From NCBI GenBank assembly GCA_025667525.1, contig CM046882.1, positions 215,062,592-215,126,591 of the forward strand: DNA of 64,000 nt, read 5' to 3'. The DNA is from Glebionis coronaria (taxonomy: Eukaryota > Streptophyta > Magnoliopsida > Asterales > Asteraceae). The position numbers and the translations under genes are program-made. Below are positions 20,006 through 32,458 of the stretch, one piece after another (the stretch's first letter is position 1; the number at the start of each line of letters is the position of its first letter). The notes beneath the pieces were generated by a model that searched no databases, was not told the DNA's origin, and was given only the letters and a program-made list of their open reading frames with translations.

Positions 20006-22246
20006 ATGGATTTCGAAACTCTCGAGTCTAAAAAGTTTGAATAGGAAATTAATGCTACCAAACTTCTTAAATTCAAAGAACAACAGCTTTTAAAACAATA
20101 CGCTTCCACAGAAAAGGTTCATCTTTTAACTAAATCATTTAAAGACTTCGAACTTAAGCGTCTTCAAGATTTACCACCTAATCCCGGTTATGCAAAACAA
20201 GCTCAGGAATATATTCCCGGTCTTTATGATATGACCATAATTGGCAAATCGAAAGAAGCACCTTTTGTTCGTAGTTCTGACGCGACACAGTCACTTGCGG
20301 ATGAAACTCATTCTAAAATGCTTTCAAAATTCCATACAATTGATTATGATCAACATAAGAAAGATCAATTTTCTAAAAAGATCCGCATTCGCTTACAAAA
20401 GGAATTAGCTGAATTGACAGTTCTTGTGCCCCAAAGTTTGTCAAATGAAAACCCTCCTAGTACGTCTCCTACACTTGTCAAAAAGGATTTAACGAAGTTA
20501 ATTCCACCGGTAAGTAAGCCGTCCGTTAACTTAAATGCGGTACACCAACACTTAGCCAATTTTGACAAGGTCATTTTGGAACGTACGACGGCTTCGGCCA
20601 TAACGGAAGGTGAATGGAACTTTGAGCACACTAGAGCTGCGTTCCGAGACGAAATTATTCCGTTTGTAAAGAATGTTAAAGCTTGTCTTAGTAATCTTGA
20701 TCAAGATTTGTATTTGGAAATAGAAGAAGTTAAACGTGTTTTCAATGAAATGGATGATGCTTATGAAAACAGTTTACTTGAAATAGAACGAGTTTCACGC
20801 CAAAATGATCAGCTTCTGAAGCAAGTGATGTCTCATGATATTGTTTCCGTCTGTGTGAATAAACGTGTTGATAATGATTCTACTGTGCATAATATTGAAA
20901 CTGTGGATAATGTGGTAGATAGTACTTGTCACGAATCTGACGCTGAATTTTTAAAGGTTCAAGATTCATATTCTTCGCTTTAAAAACATTTTGATGAGGT
21001 TCAAACACATTGTATTTCGCTTGAATGCAAGCAACAATTTATACAAGAAATCTTTGAAACGTCATTCGAAGGTGTTAATATCGATGATGCAAACTTTGAA
21101 AAGAATTTTCGATTGAATTTACAATCAAAACAGCGTCAACCAAGTGACAAGGTTGCTAAATCTTTGCCGATAGACATAGAGAAATCTAAGGAGCTTCACT
21201 GTGTGAATGTACTTGAGGCCGCTGAGAATTTTAAACTTGATCTAGATAATCGAGTTTCCAAGATGTTGTCCAAAGTTGATAACTTAAAACAGAAAAATAC
21301 ACGACTTTTCGATTTAGTACAGCCAGCATGTGCTCATACCACTGCATAGAATCAATCATTGATTGAACAATTGAATAGAAAGTCGGTGGAAATATCTGAT
21401 TTGAGGGAACAAATTTCTGATAAAAATTTGGCTTTGGCTGAGTTAAAGGAAACACTTCGTACTGTAAAAGGTAAGAATGTTGTGGATAACACAGCCACGG
21501 TCTCAGCATCATCCTCTAGTGCAATCAAAAGGAACCTTATTGCCGTCACACCACTTAACAAGGGCCCTAGGACTAAACCATCTCAAACTTTGGTCACTAA
21601 AGATAAGGCGGAATCAAAACCAGCTTCTAATATTCCCGTGTTGCCTTCTACAGGAGTAAGCACCACTACTAAGGCTCAAAGATCTAAGCTTAAAAGAAAC
21701 AAGAAGAATGATAGGATCTTGCCCCCATCTAGTAGTCAAGTGAAGAAGAACGTAGAAGCCCATCCTAGGAATGTTATTTCTGTTTTGAATAAAAAGAATC
21801 ATGTAGCTAAACCTAAAGGCTCTACGGTTGTGCAGCGTTCTAAGCCTACTGTGAATTCTAATCTAAAATGTTGGAATTGCAATGAATGTATGTTCTCTAG
21901 TCGTCATGATTCTTGCCTTATTGACCATGTGAATGAGATGTATGCCCGGAAAAATGGATTAGAATGGAAACCGACTGGGAAAGTGTTAACCCAAGTTGGT
22001 TGGATGTGGCGCCCCACTGGTAGAACTTTCACTATAGTAGGAAATATGTGCCCTTTGACTAGGATCACTCTCACTAAAGCGAAGAAAGCGTGCCCTTTAA
22101 CTAGGAGTACCAAGGCTACCAAAACACAAGTGTGTCCTTTAACTAGGAACACCAACACTACTGTAGGAAAAAAGTGCCCTTTAAATAGGTCTACTCCCAC
22201 TGTATGCCCGCTAATACTCCAAAACCTCAGAAAATTGGAACTGTAA
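20006..22246 (+). pseudogene. Element B gag remnant: coiled-coil and Cys-rich C-terminal part
   Basis: The frame opens at ATG 20006 (MDFETLES), where A reads Ile in the middle of gag, so this start lies at the edge of the gag deletion. Long helical, Glu/Lys/Leu-rich stretches follow and probably form coiled coils. Next comes a Cys/His group CWNCNECMF...RHDSC (about 21870-21915), then WKPTGK and WRPTGR, and four spaced CPL(T/N)R units at 22048-22190. Stops occur at 20042-20044, 20981-20983 and 21347-21349 (TAG where A has CAG). A 1-base deletion near 22202 shifts the frame; the original frame continues to about 22449. No capsid or CCHC knuckle is present. Confidence 0.8.
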
Positions 22247-22397
22247 AACCTGTTAGTGCTAAAACTCACATTAGAAAACGCAGGAAATCTAAGGGTCTCA
22301 AACATGTTAGCAATTCTGATAATTCTATATCTGTATCTGCTAACACTCCGGAACCAATAGTTTCCAATGCATTGTCTACTGTTGTTATTGAAAATAG

Positions 22398-25300
22398 GTG
22401 GTCCAAATTGTTCTCTGGTATTTGGACTCTGGTTGCTCCAAGCATATGACCGGAGATCGCTCTCAGCTCAGAAATTTCGTCAGCAAGTTTCTTGGTACGG
22501 TTCGATTTGGTAATGATCATATTGCAAAGATAATGGGTTATGGTGAATATCATATTGGGAATGTTATAATTTCAAGAGTGTATTACGTGGAAGGTCTTGG
22601 TCACAACTTATTTTCTGTGGGACAATTTTGTGATGCAAACCTAGAAGTTGCTTCTCGAGAGCATACCTGCTTCATTCGTAATTTGGAAGGGGTTGATTTA
22701 TTGAAAGGTACTCGAGGGAATAATTTGTATACTTTGTCTCTACAAGACATGATGGCCGCTTCTCCCGTATGTCTTCTCTCCAAAGCTTCAAAGCCTAAGT
22801 CATGGTTATGGCATCGACGGTTATCTCATCTTAACTTTGACGCTATTAATCACTTGGCGAAAAACGAACTTGTTCGTGGTCTTCCTAAACTATCATTTCA
22901 CAAGGATCATTTGTGTTCCGCGTGTACAATGGGGAAAAGCACTAAGAAGTCTTACAAACCCAAAACTGAAGACACCAACCAAGAGAAACTTTATCTGTTG
23001 CATATGGATCTTTGTGGGCCAATGCGTGTTGAAAGTCTTAGTGGCAAAAAGTACATCCTCGTCATTGTGTCGATGATTACTCTCGGTTTACATGGGTGAA
23101 ATTTCTTAAAGCAAAAAAATGAGGCACCTAAATTCATCATCGGATTTCTCAAGATGATTCAAGTGCGTCTCAACACTACTGTCCGACACATTCGTACAGA
23201 TAATGGAACCGAATTTGTGAATCAAATCTTGCGTGATTATTATGAAGAAGTTGGCATATCTCATGAAACATCCGTTGCACGCACTCCACAACAAAACGGT
23301 GTCGTTGAAAGGCGAAATCGCACACTTATAGAAGCTGCTCGAACGATGTTAATTTACGCAAAGGCTCCATTATTTTTATGGGCAGAAGCAGTATCAACAG
23401 CAGTGTACACCCAAAACCGGTCACTAATTCGTAAACGCCATGGTAAAACACCTTATGAGCTTCTCCATGGTAAAGTACCAGATTTATCATATCTTCATGT
23501 ATTTGGTTCTCTTTGCTATCCAAATAATGATGGTGACAATTTGGGAAAACTTCAACCAAAGGCTGATATTGGTATTTTCATTGGTTACGCCCCCGCAAAG
23601 AAGGCATACAGGATCTACAACCGTAACTCTCGCAAGATCCTCGAAACTATGAATGTTGATTTTGATGAGCTGACAGCAATGGCTTCTGAGCAAAGCAGCT
23701 CTGAACCCGCACTTCATGAAATGGGACCCAGTAATATTAGTTATGGTCTTGTCCCAAACAACCCTACTTCATCATCATTTACACCACCTTCTAGGACTGA
23801 ATGGGATACGTTGTTTCAACTGTTCTTTGATGAATCCTTTACTCCTCCAACTATTGTTGCTCCAGAACCTGAGGTAATAGCTCCGTTAACCGAAGTTGTC
23901 GCTCCAGCAACCGAAGCACAATCAGACACATCTGCACCTACAATTGGTCAAGATATACCATCAACAAGTAATTCTCAAACAACACATGTTTCAACTACCC
24001 ATGTCATGCCTATTGATGATGAAGAGGATGATGATCACGATTTGGAATTCGCTCAAATGCGTGAACTTCCATTCTTTGGTGTACCTATTCCCGACCCTAA
24101 TCAAGTCGGGTCGTCCACCTCAGAGGAAGCTCCTTCTACAGTTTTCTCCAATCCACGGATTCGTGAACATGACAGCAAATGGACAAAGGATCATCCTATA
24201 GATTCTATTATTGGTGACCCTAATCGTCCGGTATCCACACGAAGTCAGTTACAAGAAAGTGCATTGTTTTGTCACTTTGATGCTTTTCTCACTGAAGTTG
24301 AACCTAAGACATGGCAACAAGCTTTTACTCAATCCTGTTGGATAGAAGCTATCCAAGAAGAACTTAACGAATTCGTACGTCTTGAAGTTTGGGAACTTGT
24401 CCCATGCCCGGATCAAGTGCAGTTACTCACTTTGAAATGGGTTTACAAGGTGAAACTTGATGAGTTAGGCGAAATTTTGAAAAACAAAGCTCGACTAGTA
24501 GATCGTGGATACAAGCAATTATTGGGCATCGAATTTATGGAATCCTTTGCACCTGTTGCCCGTTTGGAAGCTATTCGACTATTCCTCGCTTATGCAGCCC
24601 ATATGAATATGATCGTCTATCAGATGGATGTGAAGACGGCATTTCTTAATGGTGAACTCAAGGAAGAGGTCTATGTTCAACAACCGAATGGTTTTGTGAA
24701 TCCTAATTATCCTAATCATGTGTACAAGCTTAAGAAGGCTCTCTATGGGTTGAAGCAAGCTCCACGCGCATGGTATGATATTTTGTCACAATTCCTCATT
24801 ACGCAAGGCTTCGCTAAAGGCAAGGTGGATCCCACGCTGTTCATTCAGAAACGAGGTAAAGATATGATTATGGTACAAATATATGTTGATGATATTGTAT
24901 TTGCAGCCTCGACCCAAACCTTATCGGATGAGTTTAGGACACTCATGTCTTCCAAGTTTAAGATGTCAATGATGGGCAAGGTATCATTCTTCTTAGGTCT
25001 TCAGATATCTCAGAGTCCCAGAGGCATCTTTATCAATCAATCCAAATATGCCCTTGAATCGCTTAAGAAATATAAGATGAAATCTTGCGACCCCGTGGAT
25101 ACTCCAATGGTGGAACGAACTAAGCTTGATGCAGATCCACATGGAGTTGCCGTTGATCTGACACTTTACCATGGAATGATCGGTACTCTTCTGTATATCA
25201 CAGCTAGTTGACCTGATCTTCAGTTTGCTATATGTATGTGTGCCAGGTATCAAACTAGGCCTACTGAGTTACACTTAGCTACTGTTAAAAGGATCTTGCG

Positions 25301-25865
25301 ATATCTTAAAGGAACCATTAATCGGGGACTTTGGTATTCGAAGGACTCTTCTATTGCACTAATGGCATATGCAGATGCGGATTACGCGGATTGTCAAGAT
25401 ACAAGGCGTAGCACGAGTGGAACTTTGCAACTACTAGGAGATCGAGTAATCAGTTGGGCATCGAAAAGGCATAAAACTGCTGCAATTTCAAGTACGGAAG
25501 CAGAATACATAGCTATGTTCGGTTGCTGTGCTCAAATTCTTTGGATGAGATCGCAATTAACCGACTATGGTCTAGGTTTCAACAAGATTCCGATGTACTG
25601 CGACAACAAAAGTGCAATTGCCTTATGCTGCAACAATGTTCAATTCTCCCGGTCGAAGCATATTGACATTCGCTACCATTTCATCAAGGAGCAAGTGGAA
25701 AATGGAGTAATAGAGCTTTACTTTGTCTGATCTGAGTATCAATTGGCGGATATTTTCACAAAGGCTTTAGATCGCGCTCGAATTGAATTTTTGGCCGACA
25801 AGCTAGGAATGAGAACTTTCTCGCCTGAGACTCTAAAGGAACTGGCAGATGAAGCGAAAGAATAG
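22398..25865 (+). pseudogene. Element B pol: protease, integrase, reverse transcriptase, RNase H
   Basis: One frame covers the whole pol. Protease is shown by WYLDSGCSKHM with catalytic DSG at 22425-22433. The GAG-pre-integrase HHCC zinc site runs from 22812 (WHRRLSH) to about 22925 (CSAC). The integrase core has D at 23007-23009, D at 23199-23201 and E at 23307-23309, giving D-35-E. Reverse transcriptase carries YVDD at 24882-24893. RNase H has [16 protein letters not shown] and YCDNKS. The natural stop is TAG at 25863-25865. Damage: two bases gained near 23068 and one near 23115 (frame lost between them), TGA at 25209-25211 and TGA at 25728-25730, both at codons that A keeps as CGA. Lineage: Sirevirus-like, close to Asteraceae copies annotated as TNT 1-94-like pol. 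Confidence 0.93.
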
Positions 25866-28697
25866 TGGTGGTAAAACTATTCTCCGTATCCTTGGTGATC
25901 ATCTGCATATATTGTTTATATTTTTTATCTACAAAAGCAAAATACAAAAATATAAAACCATATAAAAACCATAAAAATTGAAAAATTAAGAAAAATACAA
26001 AAATATTTTTTACTTTATTTTTTCAAAGGCATGTCTTTTGGTACGATAATATTTACGGCTTTAGAAATGTTGATTAATATCGACACGGCGCCATAAATAG
26101 AGTTCGTACAAAAGTTGTAAATATTTCATAAAACATGCCTAAATGGCTTGTAGTTATTTCAGACTGCAACCCGGTTTTCACATTAAAGTCAAGTATTTCT
26201 TATGAAAGCTTTGGCTCACAACGGGAATTAATTTTCTCGGGCAAGGTTTACTTTAAAACCTTGTAAGGGATCAAGTTTACTTTATAACTTGGTCCAACAC
26301 AAATCTATGTACGTTTCAGTGCATTTATTTGTTACAACAAGAGAAGTCTTGTTTTTATGAAGCTATCATCTCTACAACCATGCTATCTACAATTGGTATC
26401 TACATACTTGACGATGCGACTACTCAACCGACGACTACAGCTCTTTCGATAGAACACGGGTCAACAATTGAGGGGGAGCAATTGTCAAGCATTCAGAATC
26501 TTTGATGCCGAACGTGCCAAGCTCACTAACTGGTGTTAAGACAACAATACCAATCGTACACGTGGTGTCAAGAGATGACTTCAGACGTGACGAGGCGACC
26601 AACATATGCTGACAAGAACCATTTGATCTTATCATCTAATGTTCTCATTTATCAGGTCCAACCTTGTCAATTCTTTTCTAATATGGTGAATATGTGATCA
26701 TGTTACAAATCGGTATCATATCTCATGCGTTTGATATCATAAAGATAAAATGGACTTGCATTTTTCTTCCCAAAACCTTTGTTAAAACTTCATTAAATCA
26801 ATTGATATTAAAAACATCGATTGGGTTAATATTTTTAATATGGGGGAGAAAATGTGATTTAATATGGGATATTATCACAAATGGTTTGACTTAATGTGCT
26901 GGCTCATCCCGACATGTGCGAAATGTTTTCGAATATCATGGCATATGTTAAGGGGGAGAAAAATGGATTTTCATGGTGACATATACTTACCCAACACCCA
27001 TTTATTTCACGACGATGAAGATTGTGGTGACATAAGGATGGTAGGATAGGTTAAGTCCTATGATTCTTCCAGAACCGGAGGAATCTTCCCAAGGACATTC
27101 CATAGCTAGAAATAGTAGTCCTTAGGAAAGATGGAGAAAGATTATGAACGTAGATGAATGCCGACCAAGTACTTAAGTTAGCACTGGAACAATCACAACA
27201 AGGTGATAGTGATGACGTATTGGTAAGCATTGAAGGGGTTAAAGAATGAAAAAGAATTGTAAAGATAAAGGGTGTAAAGAAAGAAGCCCTCCTTACAACT
27301 TTAGGCAGAAACCGGGTCAATACATATGCTATTGAGATCATTTTTAATGATGCTTGATATTGAAGATAAGACATCATGGACCCAGTGATGCAATGCACAA
27401 CCCATCCCAACTAACTCAGATATCTCTTAATAGGTATTTTTTTTAATCACACGGAGACAACACGTTATCTATTGATTTATTCACTCCGAATAAATTGGTT
27501 TTGAAATGGTGGCACTCCTCTCCAGCCTCCGATCACTAAAATCCAAAATGCACGATCGAGTCTAGAGCCATTTGAGATCATCAAATATCTCATTAGGACA
27601 CACTTTCATATTTCCTTGCTTCTTCATACATTGTGAAAAGTAAGAAAGATTTTAAGAGTCCTACGCAAAATCTTCATGATCTTGCCTAAACATCCGAGTA
27701 ATACGAAACTATTTACAATGAAGATTGAAATCCTTCTTGAGCGAATATCAAAAAGCTCATGGTAGGTGACTTGTGCGATTCTTTATGAACCAAACTTGTG
27801 ATAACTGGAAAGCAACAGCTGTTTACTTCTTAACTGAATTTAAACACGTTCCAGGCCTCTACGCAATATCTTAGTGATCTTGCCAGAACACTCAGAGTGA
27901 TACCTTAGTGTTCACAGTGATGAGTGGAAATCCTTCTAGTGTTAACCTCAAACAACACTTGGTAGGTAACTTGCAAGATTCTGTACGAATCAAGCTCGTG
28001 ACAACTGGAAAGCAACGATGGTGCGGTTCTTAATTGAATTTCACTTGTTCCAGGAACATGAATTGACGGCTTCAAATCATGCGGATATTATTATCCAAAT
28101 GATTCACTCTTTATGTTCGCAGTCAGTTTTGGACGGTCGAATAAAGAGAACGGGTTTACCCGCGAAATCCTGTCAGGAAGTTACTTAGTTGAAACTATCC
28201 GTCACGGGTACGATATCTAATATCGTCCAACGGTCTTCACCGACCGGAGGTAAAATGCTACCGATTTAAAATGAAATGTTCAAAGCCATTTCGTTCGTTT
28301 CTACTTATGTTGCGGCATTTGAAGACGGTGGCGTTGCGGAATCCAAGAAGAAGTCGTCCACACATGCTTATACTTTATGCACTTAATATCTCATCTAATT
28401 CAAGAAAGCCTAAAAGTTAAGTCTTCCGCTGTATCGAACTCTGAAGCTTTCAAGAATTACGAAGGTATAAGTATGTGGGACATGGTGTCACGAAGAGGCA
28501 AAGATCACAAGTGATGGATGCACGAGATCAAGGCAAGAGATTAATTCTCAAGATTGATATCAAAGATCACATCAGCATGTTCACCAGAAAAGAAAAAGAA
28601 AAGAAAGTCGAAGACTACGAGCTCAAGACAAGCATAGTATGCCAGGTTTATTTAATTATTGTAACTTGGGTAATGCCCTTGTTTGGAGTGACCTCCC
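25866..28697 (+). other. Element B 3' non-coding region
   Basis: Collinear with 15346-18151 of A. GGGGGAG motifs occur at 26470-26480, 26841-26850 and 26951-26960 before the terminal PPT. A ~190-base degenerate tandem duplication spans about 27645-28045. Short frames at 26694-26894 and 26864-27049 match those in A but have no domain. No env-like ORF is seen. Confidence 0.7.
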
Positions 28698-28709
28698 TTA
28701 GGGGAAGAT
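28698..28709 (+). promoter_or_regulatory. Element B polypurine tract
   Basis: TTAGGGGAAGAT directly precedes the 3' LTR; A has TTAGGGGGAGAT at the same place. Confidence 0.8.
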
Positions 28710-29029
28710 TGTTGGAAATACGTTTTACGTATTAAGAAGGATCGGTCACTCCAACGATAGTCCATGTAATAGCTCGTAGTTTAGTTAACTTTCTTTATTT
28801 AACAAACAAGAACAAGCCTAGCATACAACATGTGTAGGCCGGCCCAAATGTAAGCCCAAGCCCATGACAAGGGCTTGGGTGTATAAACCCTCTCCTTTGA
28901 TGGAGAGGGTGGTGTGGTTAATCATTTTTCACATAGTTCTTTAAGTTTATCTCTCTAAAAGTGTGTAATCCACCATCTTTCTATCTCTTTCTCTCTCTAA
29001 AAGATAAGCATAGTTTTACATATCCTACA
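28710..29029 (+). repeat. Element B 3' LTR
   Basis: 320 bp, TGTTGG to CCTACA, followed by GTAAC. The TATA motif is altered here (GTGTATAAAC against GTATATAAAC in the 5' LTR). Confidence 0.9.
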
Positions 29030-29034
29030 GTAAC

Positions 29035-31046
29035 TGCACTTGATCCGGGCATGGGACAAGTTCCCATACTTCAAGACGTATAAATTCATTAAGTTCCTCT
29101 TGCATATCTTCTATCCAACATGATTGAGTAAAAGCTTCTTGCCATGTCTTAGGTTCAATTTTAGTGAGAAAAGCATCAAAGTGACAAAACATTGCACTTT
29201 CTTGTAACTGACTTCGTGTGGATACCGGACGATTAAGGTCACCAATAATAGAATCTATAGGATGATCCTTTGTCCACTTGCTGTCATGTTCACGAATCTG
29301 TGGATTGGAGTAAACTGTAGAAGGTGCTTCCTATGAGGTGGACGACCCAGCTTGACTAGGGTCGGGAATTGGTACACCAAAGAATGGAAGTTCACGCATT
29401 TGAGCGAATTCCAAATCGTGATCATCATCATCCTCTTCATCATCAATAGGCATGATATGGGTAGTTGAAACATGTGTTGGTTGAGAATTACTTGTTGAAG
29501 GTATATCTTGACCAATTGTGGGTGCAGATGTATCTAATTGTGCAACGGTTGATGGAGCGCCAACTTCGGTTACCGGAGCAATTACCTCAGGTACTATAGC
29601 AACAATACTGGAGGAGTAAAGAATTCATCAAAGAACGATTGAAACAACGTATCCCATTCCTTCCTAGTAGGTGGTGTAAATGATGATGAAGTAGGGTTGT
29701 TTGGGACAAGACCAGAACTAATTTTACTGGGTCCCATTTCATGAAGTGCGGGTTCAGAGCTGCTTTGCTCAGAAGCCATTGCTGTTAGCTCATCAAAATC
29801 AACATTAATAGTTTCGAGGATCTTGCGAGAGTTACGGTTGTAGATTCCATATGCCTTCTTTGCGGGGGCGTAACCAATGAAAATACCAATATCAGCCTTT
29901 GGTTGCAAATTGTCACCATCATTATTTGGATAGCAAAGAGGACCAAATACATGAAGATATGATAAATCTGGTACTTTTCCATGGAGAAGCTCATAAGGTT
30001 TTTTACCATGGCGTTTACGAATTAGTGACCGGTTTTGGGTGTACACTGCTGTAGATACTGCTTATGCCCATAAAAACAATGGAGCCTTTGCGTAAATTAA
30101 CATCGTTCGAGCAGCTTCCATAAGTGTGCGATTTCGCCTTTCAACGACACCCTTTTGTTGTGGAGTGCGTGCAACGGATGTTTCATGAGATATGCCAACT
30201 TCTTCATAATAATCACGCAAGATTTGATTCACAAATTCGGTTCCATTATCTGTACGAATGCGTCGGACAGTAGTGTTGAGACACACTTGAATCATCTTTT
30301 GAAATCCGATGATGAATTTAGGTGCCTCATTTTTTGCTATAAGAAATTTCACCCATGTAAACCGAGAGTAATCATCGACAATGACGAGGATGTACTTTTT
30401 GCCACTAAGACTTTCAACACGTATTGGCCCACAAAGATCCATATGCAAAAGATAAAGTTTCTCTTGGTTGGTGTCTTCCGTCTTGGGTTTGTATGATTTC
30501 TTAGTGTTGTTCCCCATTGTACATGCGGAACACAAATGATCCTTGTGAAATGATAGTTTAGGAAGACCACGAACAAGTTCGTTTTTCGCCAAGTGATTAA
30601 TAGCGTCAAATTTAAGATGAGATAACCGTCGATGCCATAACCATGACTTAGTCTTCGATGCTTTGGAGAGAAGACATACGGGAGAAGCGGCCATCATGTC
30701 TGGTAGAGACAAAGTATACAAATTATTCCCTCGATTACCTTTCAATAAATCAATCCCTTCCAAATTACTAATGAAGCAGGTATGCTCTCGAAAAGGAACT
30801 TCTAGGTTTGCATCACAAAATTGTCCCACAGAAAATTAGTTGTGACCGAGACCTTCCACATAATACACTCTTGAAATGATAACATTCCGAATATGATATT
30901 CACCATAACCCATTATCTTTTGCAATATGATCATTTCTAAATCGAACCGTACCAAGAAACTTGCTAACGAAATTTATGAGCTGAGAGCGATCTCCGGTCA
31001 TATGCTTGGAGCAACCAGAGTCCAAATACCAGAGAACAATTTGGAC
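29035..31046 (-). pseudogene. Element A pol 5' part: protease, integrase and linker to RT
   Basis: Reading minus: the protease DSGCSKHM region lies near 31000-31030. The pre-integrase HHCC zinc site is at about 30520-30640. The integrase core ([24 protein letters not shown]) and its C-terminal part extend to about 29594. A variable Ser/Thr/Pro/Asp-rich linker and the start of RT reach 29035. Defects: one base gained near 30925, TAA near 30838 where B has TTA, and frameshifts near 30050 and 29590. Q-to-K replaces the usual QQNG motif. RT continues at 19591 beyond element B. Confidence 0.85.
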
Positions 31047-32458
31047 CACCTCTTTTCAATAACAACAGTAGACAATGCATTGGAAACTACTGGTTCCAGA
31101 GTGTTAGCAGATACAGATATAGAATTATCAGAATTGCTAACATTTTTGAGACCCTTAGATTTCCTACGTTTTCTAATGTGAGTTTTAGCACTAACAGGTT
31201 TTACTGTTCCAACTTTCTTAGGTTTTGGATTATTCGCGGGCACTACAGTGGGAGTAGACCTATTTAAAGGGCACTTTGTTCCTACAGTAGTGTCGGTGTT
31301 CCTAGTTAAAGGACACGCTTGTGTTTTGGTAGCCTTGGTACTCCTAGTTAAAGGGCAAGCTTTCTTCGCTTTAGTGGGAGTGATCCTAGTCAAAGGGCAC
31401 GTATTTCCTACTATAGTGAAAGTTCTACCAGTGGGGCGCCACAACCAACCAACTTGGGTTAACACTTTCCCAGTCGGTTTCCATTCTAATCCATTTTTCT
31501 GGGCATACATCTCATTCACATGGTCAATAAGGCAAGAATCATGACGACTAGAAAACATACATTCATTGCAATTCCAACATTTCAAATTAGAATTCACACT
31601 AGGCTTAGAACTCTGCACAACCACAGAGCCTTTAGGTTTAGCTACATGATTCTTTTTATTCAAAACAGAAATAACATTCCTAGGATGGGCTTCTACTTTC
31701 TTCTTTACTTGACTACCAGATGGCGGCAAGATCCTATCATTCTTCTTGTTTCTCTTAAGCTTAGATCTTTGAGCCTTAGTAGTGGTGATTACTCCTATAG
31801 AAGGCAACACGGGAATATTAGAAGCTAGTTTTGATTCCGCCTTATCTTTAGTGAACAAAGTTTGAGATGGTTTAGTCCTAGGGCCCTTGTTAAGTGGTGT
31901 GACGGCTATAAGGTTCCTTTTGATTGCACTAGAAGACGATGCTGAGACAGTGGCTGCGTTATCCACAACATTCTTACCTTTTAGAGTACGAAGTGTTTCC
32001 TTTAACTCAGCCAAGACCAGATTTTTATCACAAATTTGTTCCCTCAAATCAGATATTTCCACCGACTTTTGATTCAATTGTTCAATCAAGGATTTATTCT
32101 GTGCAGTGGTATTAGCACATGCGGGCTTTACTGAATCAAAGAGTCGTGTATCTTTCTGTTTTAATTTACACACTTTGGACAAAATCTTGGAAACTCGATT
32201 ATCTAGATCAAGTTTAAAATTCTCAGCGGCCTCAAGTACGTTCACACAGTTAAGCTCCTTAGATTTCTCTATTTCTATCAGTAAAGATTTAGAACCTTTG
32301 TCACTTGGCTGACGCTGTTTTGATTGTAAATTTAATCGAAAATTCTTTTTCAAAGTTTGCATCATCGATATTAACACCTTCGAATGACGTTTCAAAGATT
32401 TCTTGAATAAATTGTTGCTTGCCTTCAAGCGAAATACAATGTGTTTGAAAATCATCAA
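30998..32458 (-). pseudogene. Element A gag C-terminal linker (coiled coil, Cys group, CPLTR repeats)
   Basis: About 480 residues in one open frame. It has a Lys/Glu-rich helical region, a basic Lys/Arg-rich stretch, the CWNCNECMF...RHDSC group, WKPTGK/WRPTGR and four CPLTR-type units (31262-31410). It ends in WTLVAPSI just as the protease opens in another frame; B ends the same way. Upstream, a ~275-base deletion relative to B (flanked by TTAAAG in B at 20676 and 20951) disconnects it from the preceding gag part near 32490. Confidence 0.8.

Larger units (their letters stand above)
19592..29029 (+). mobile_element. Element B: sister copia element nested in A, gag capsid region missing
   Basis: 9,438 bp with LTRs of 322 and 320 bp (TGTTGG...CCTACA), PBS at 19916, PPT at 28698 and a 5-bp target duplication. 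It is the same family as A, in opposite orientation, inserted in A's RT. Compared with A it lacks about 2.7 kb between the leader and the coiled-coil part of gag, so no capsid domain or CCHC knuckle is present. The LTRs differ at about 11 positions plus a 2-bp gap by eye, slightly less than A's, in line with B being the later insertion. Pol is interrupted by stops and small indels. Confidence 0.92.
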
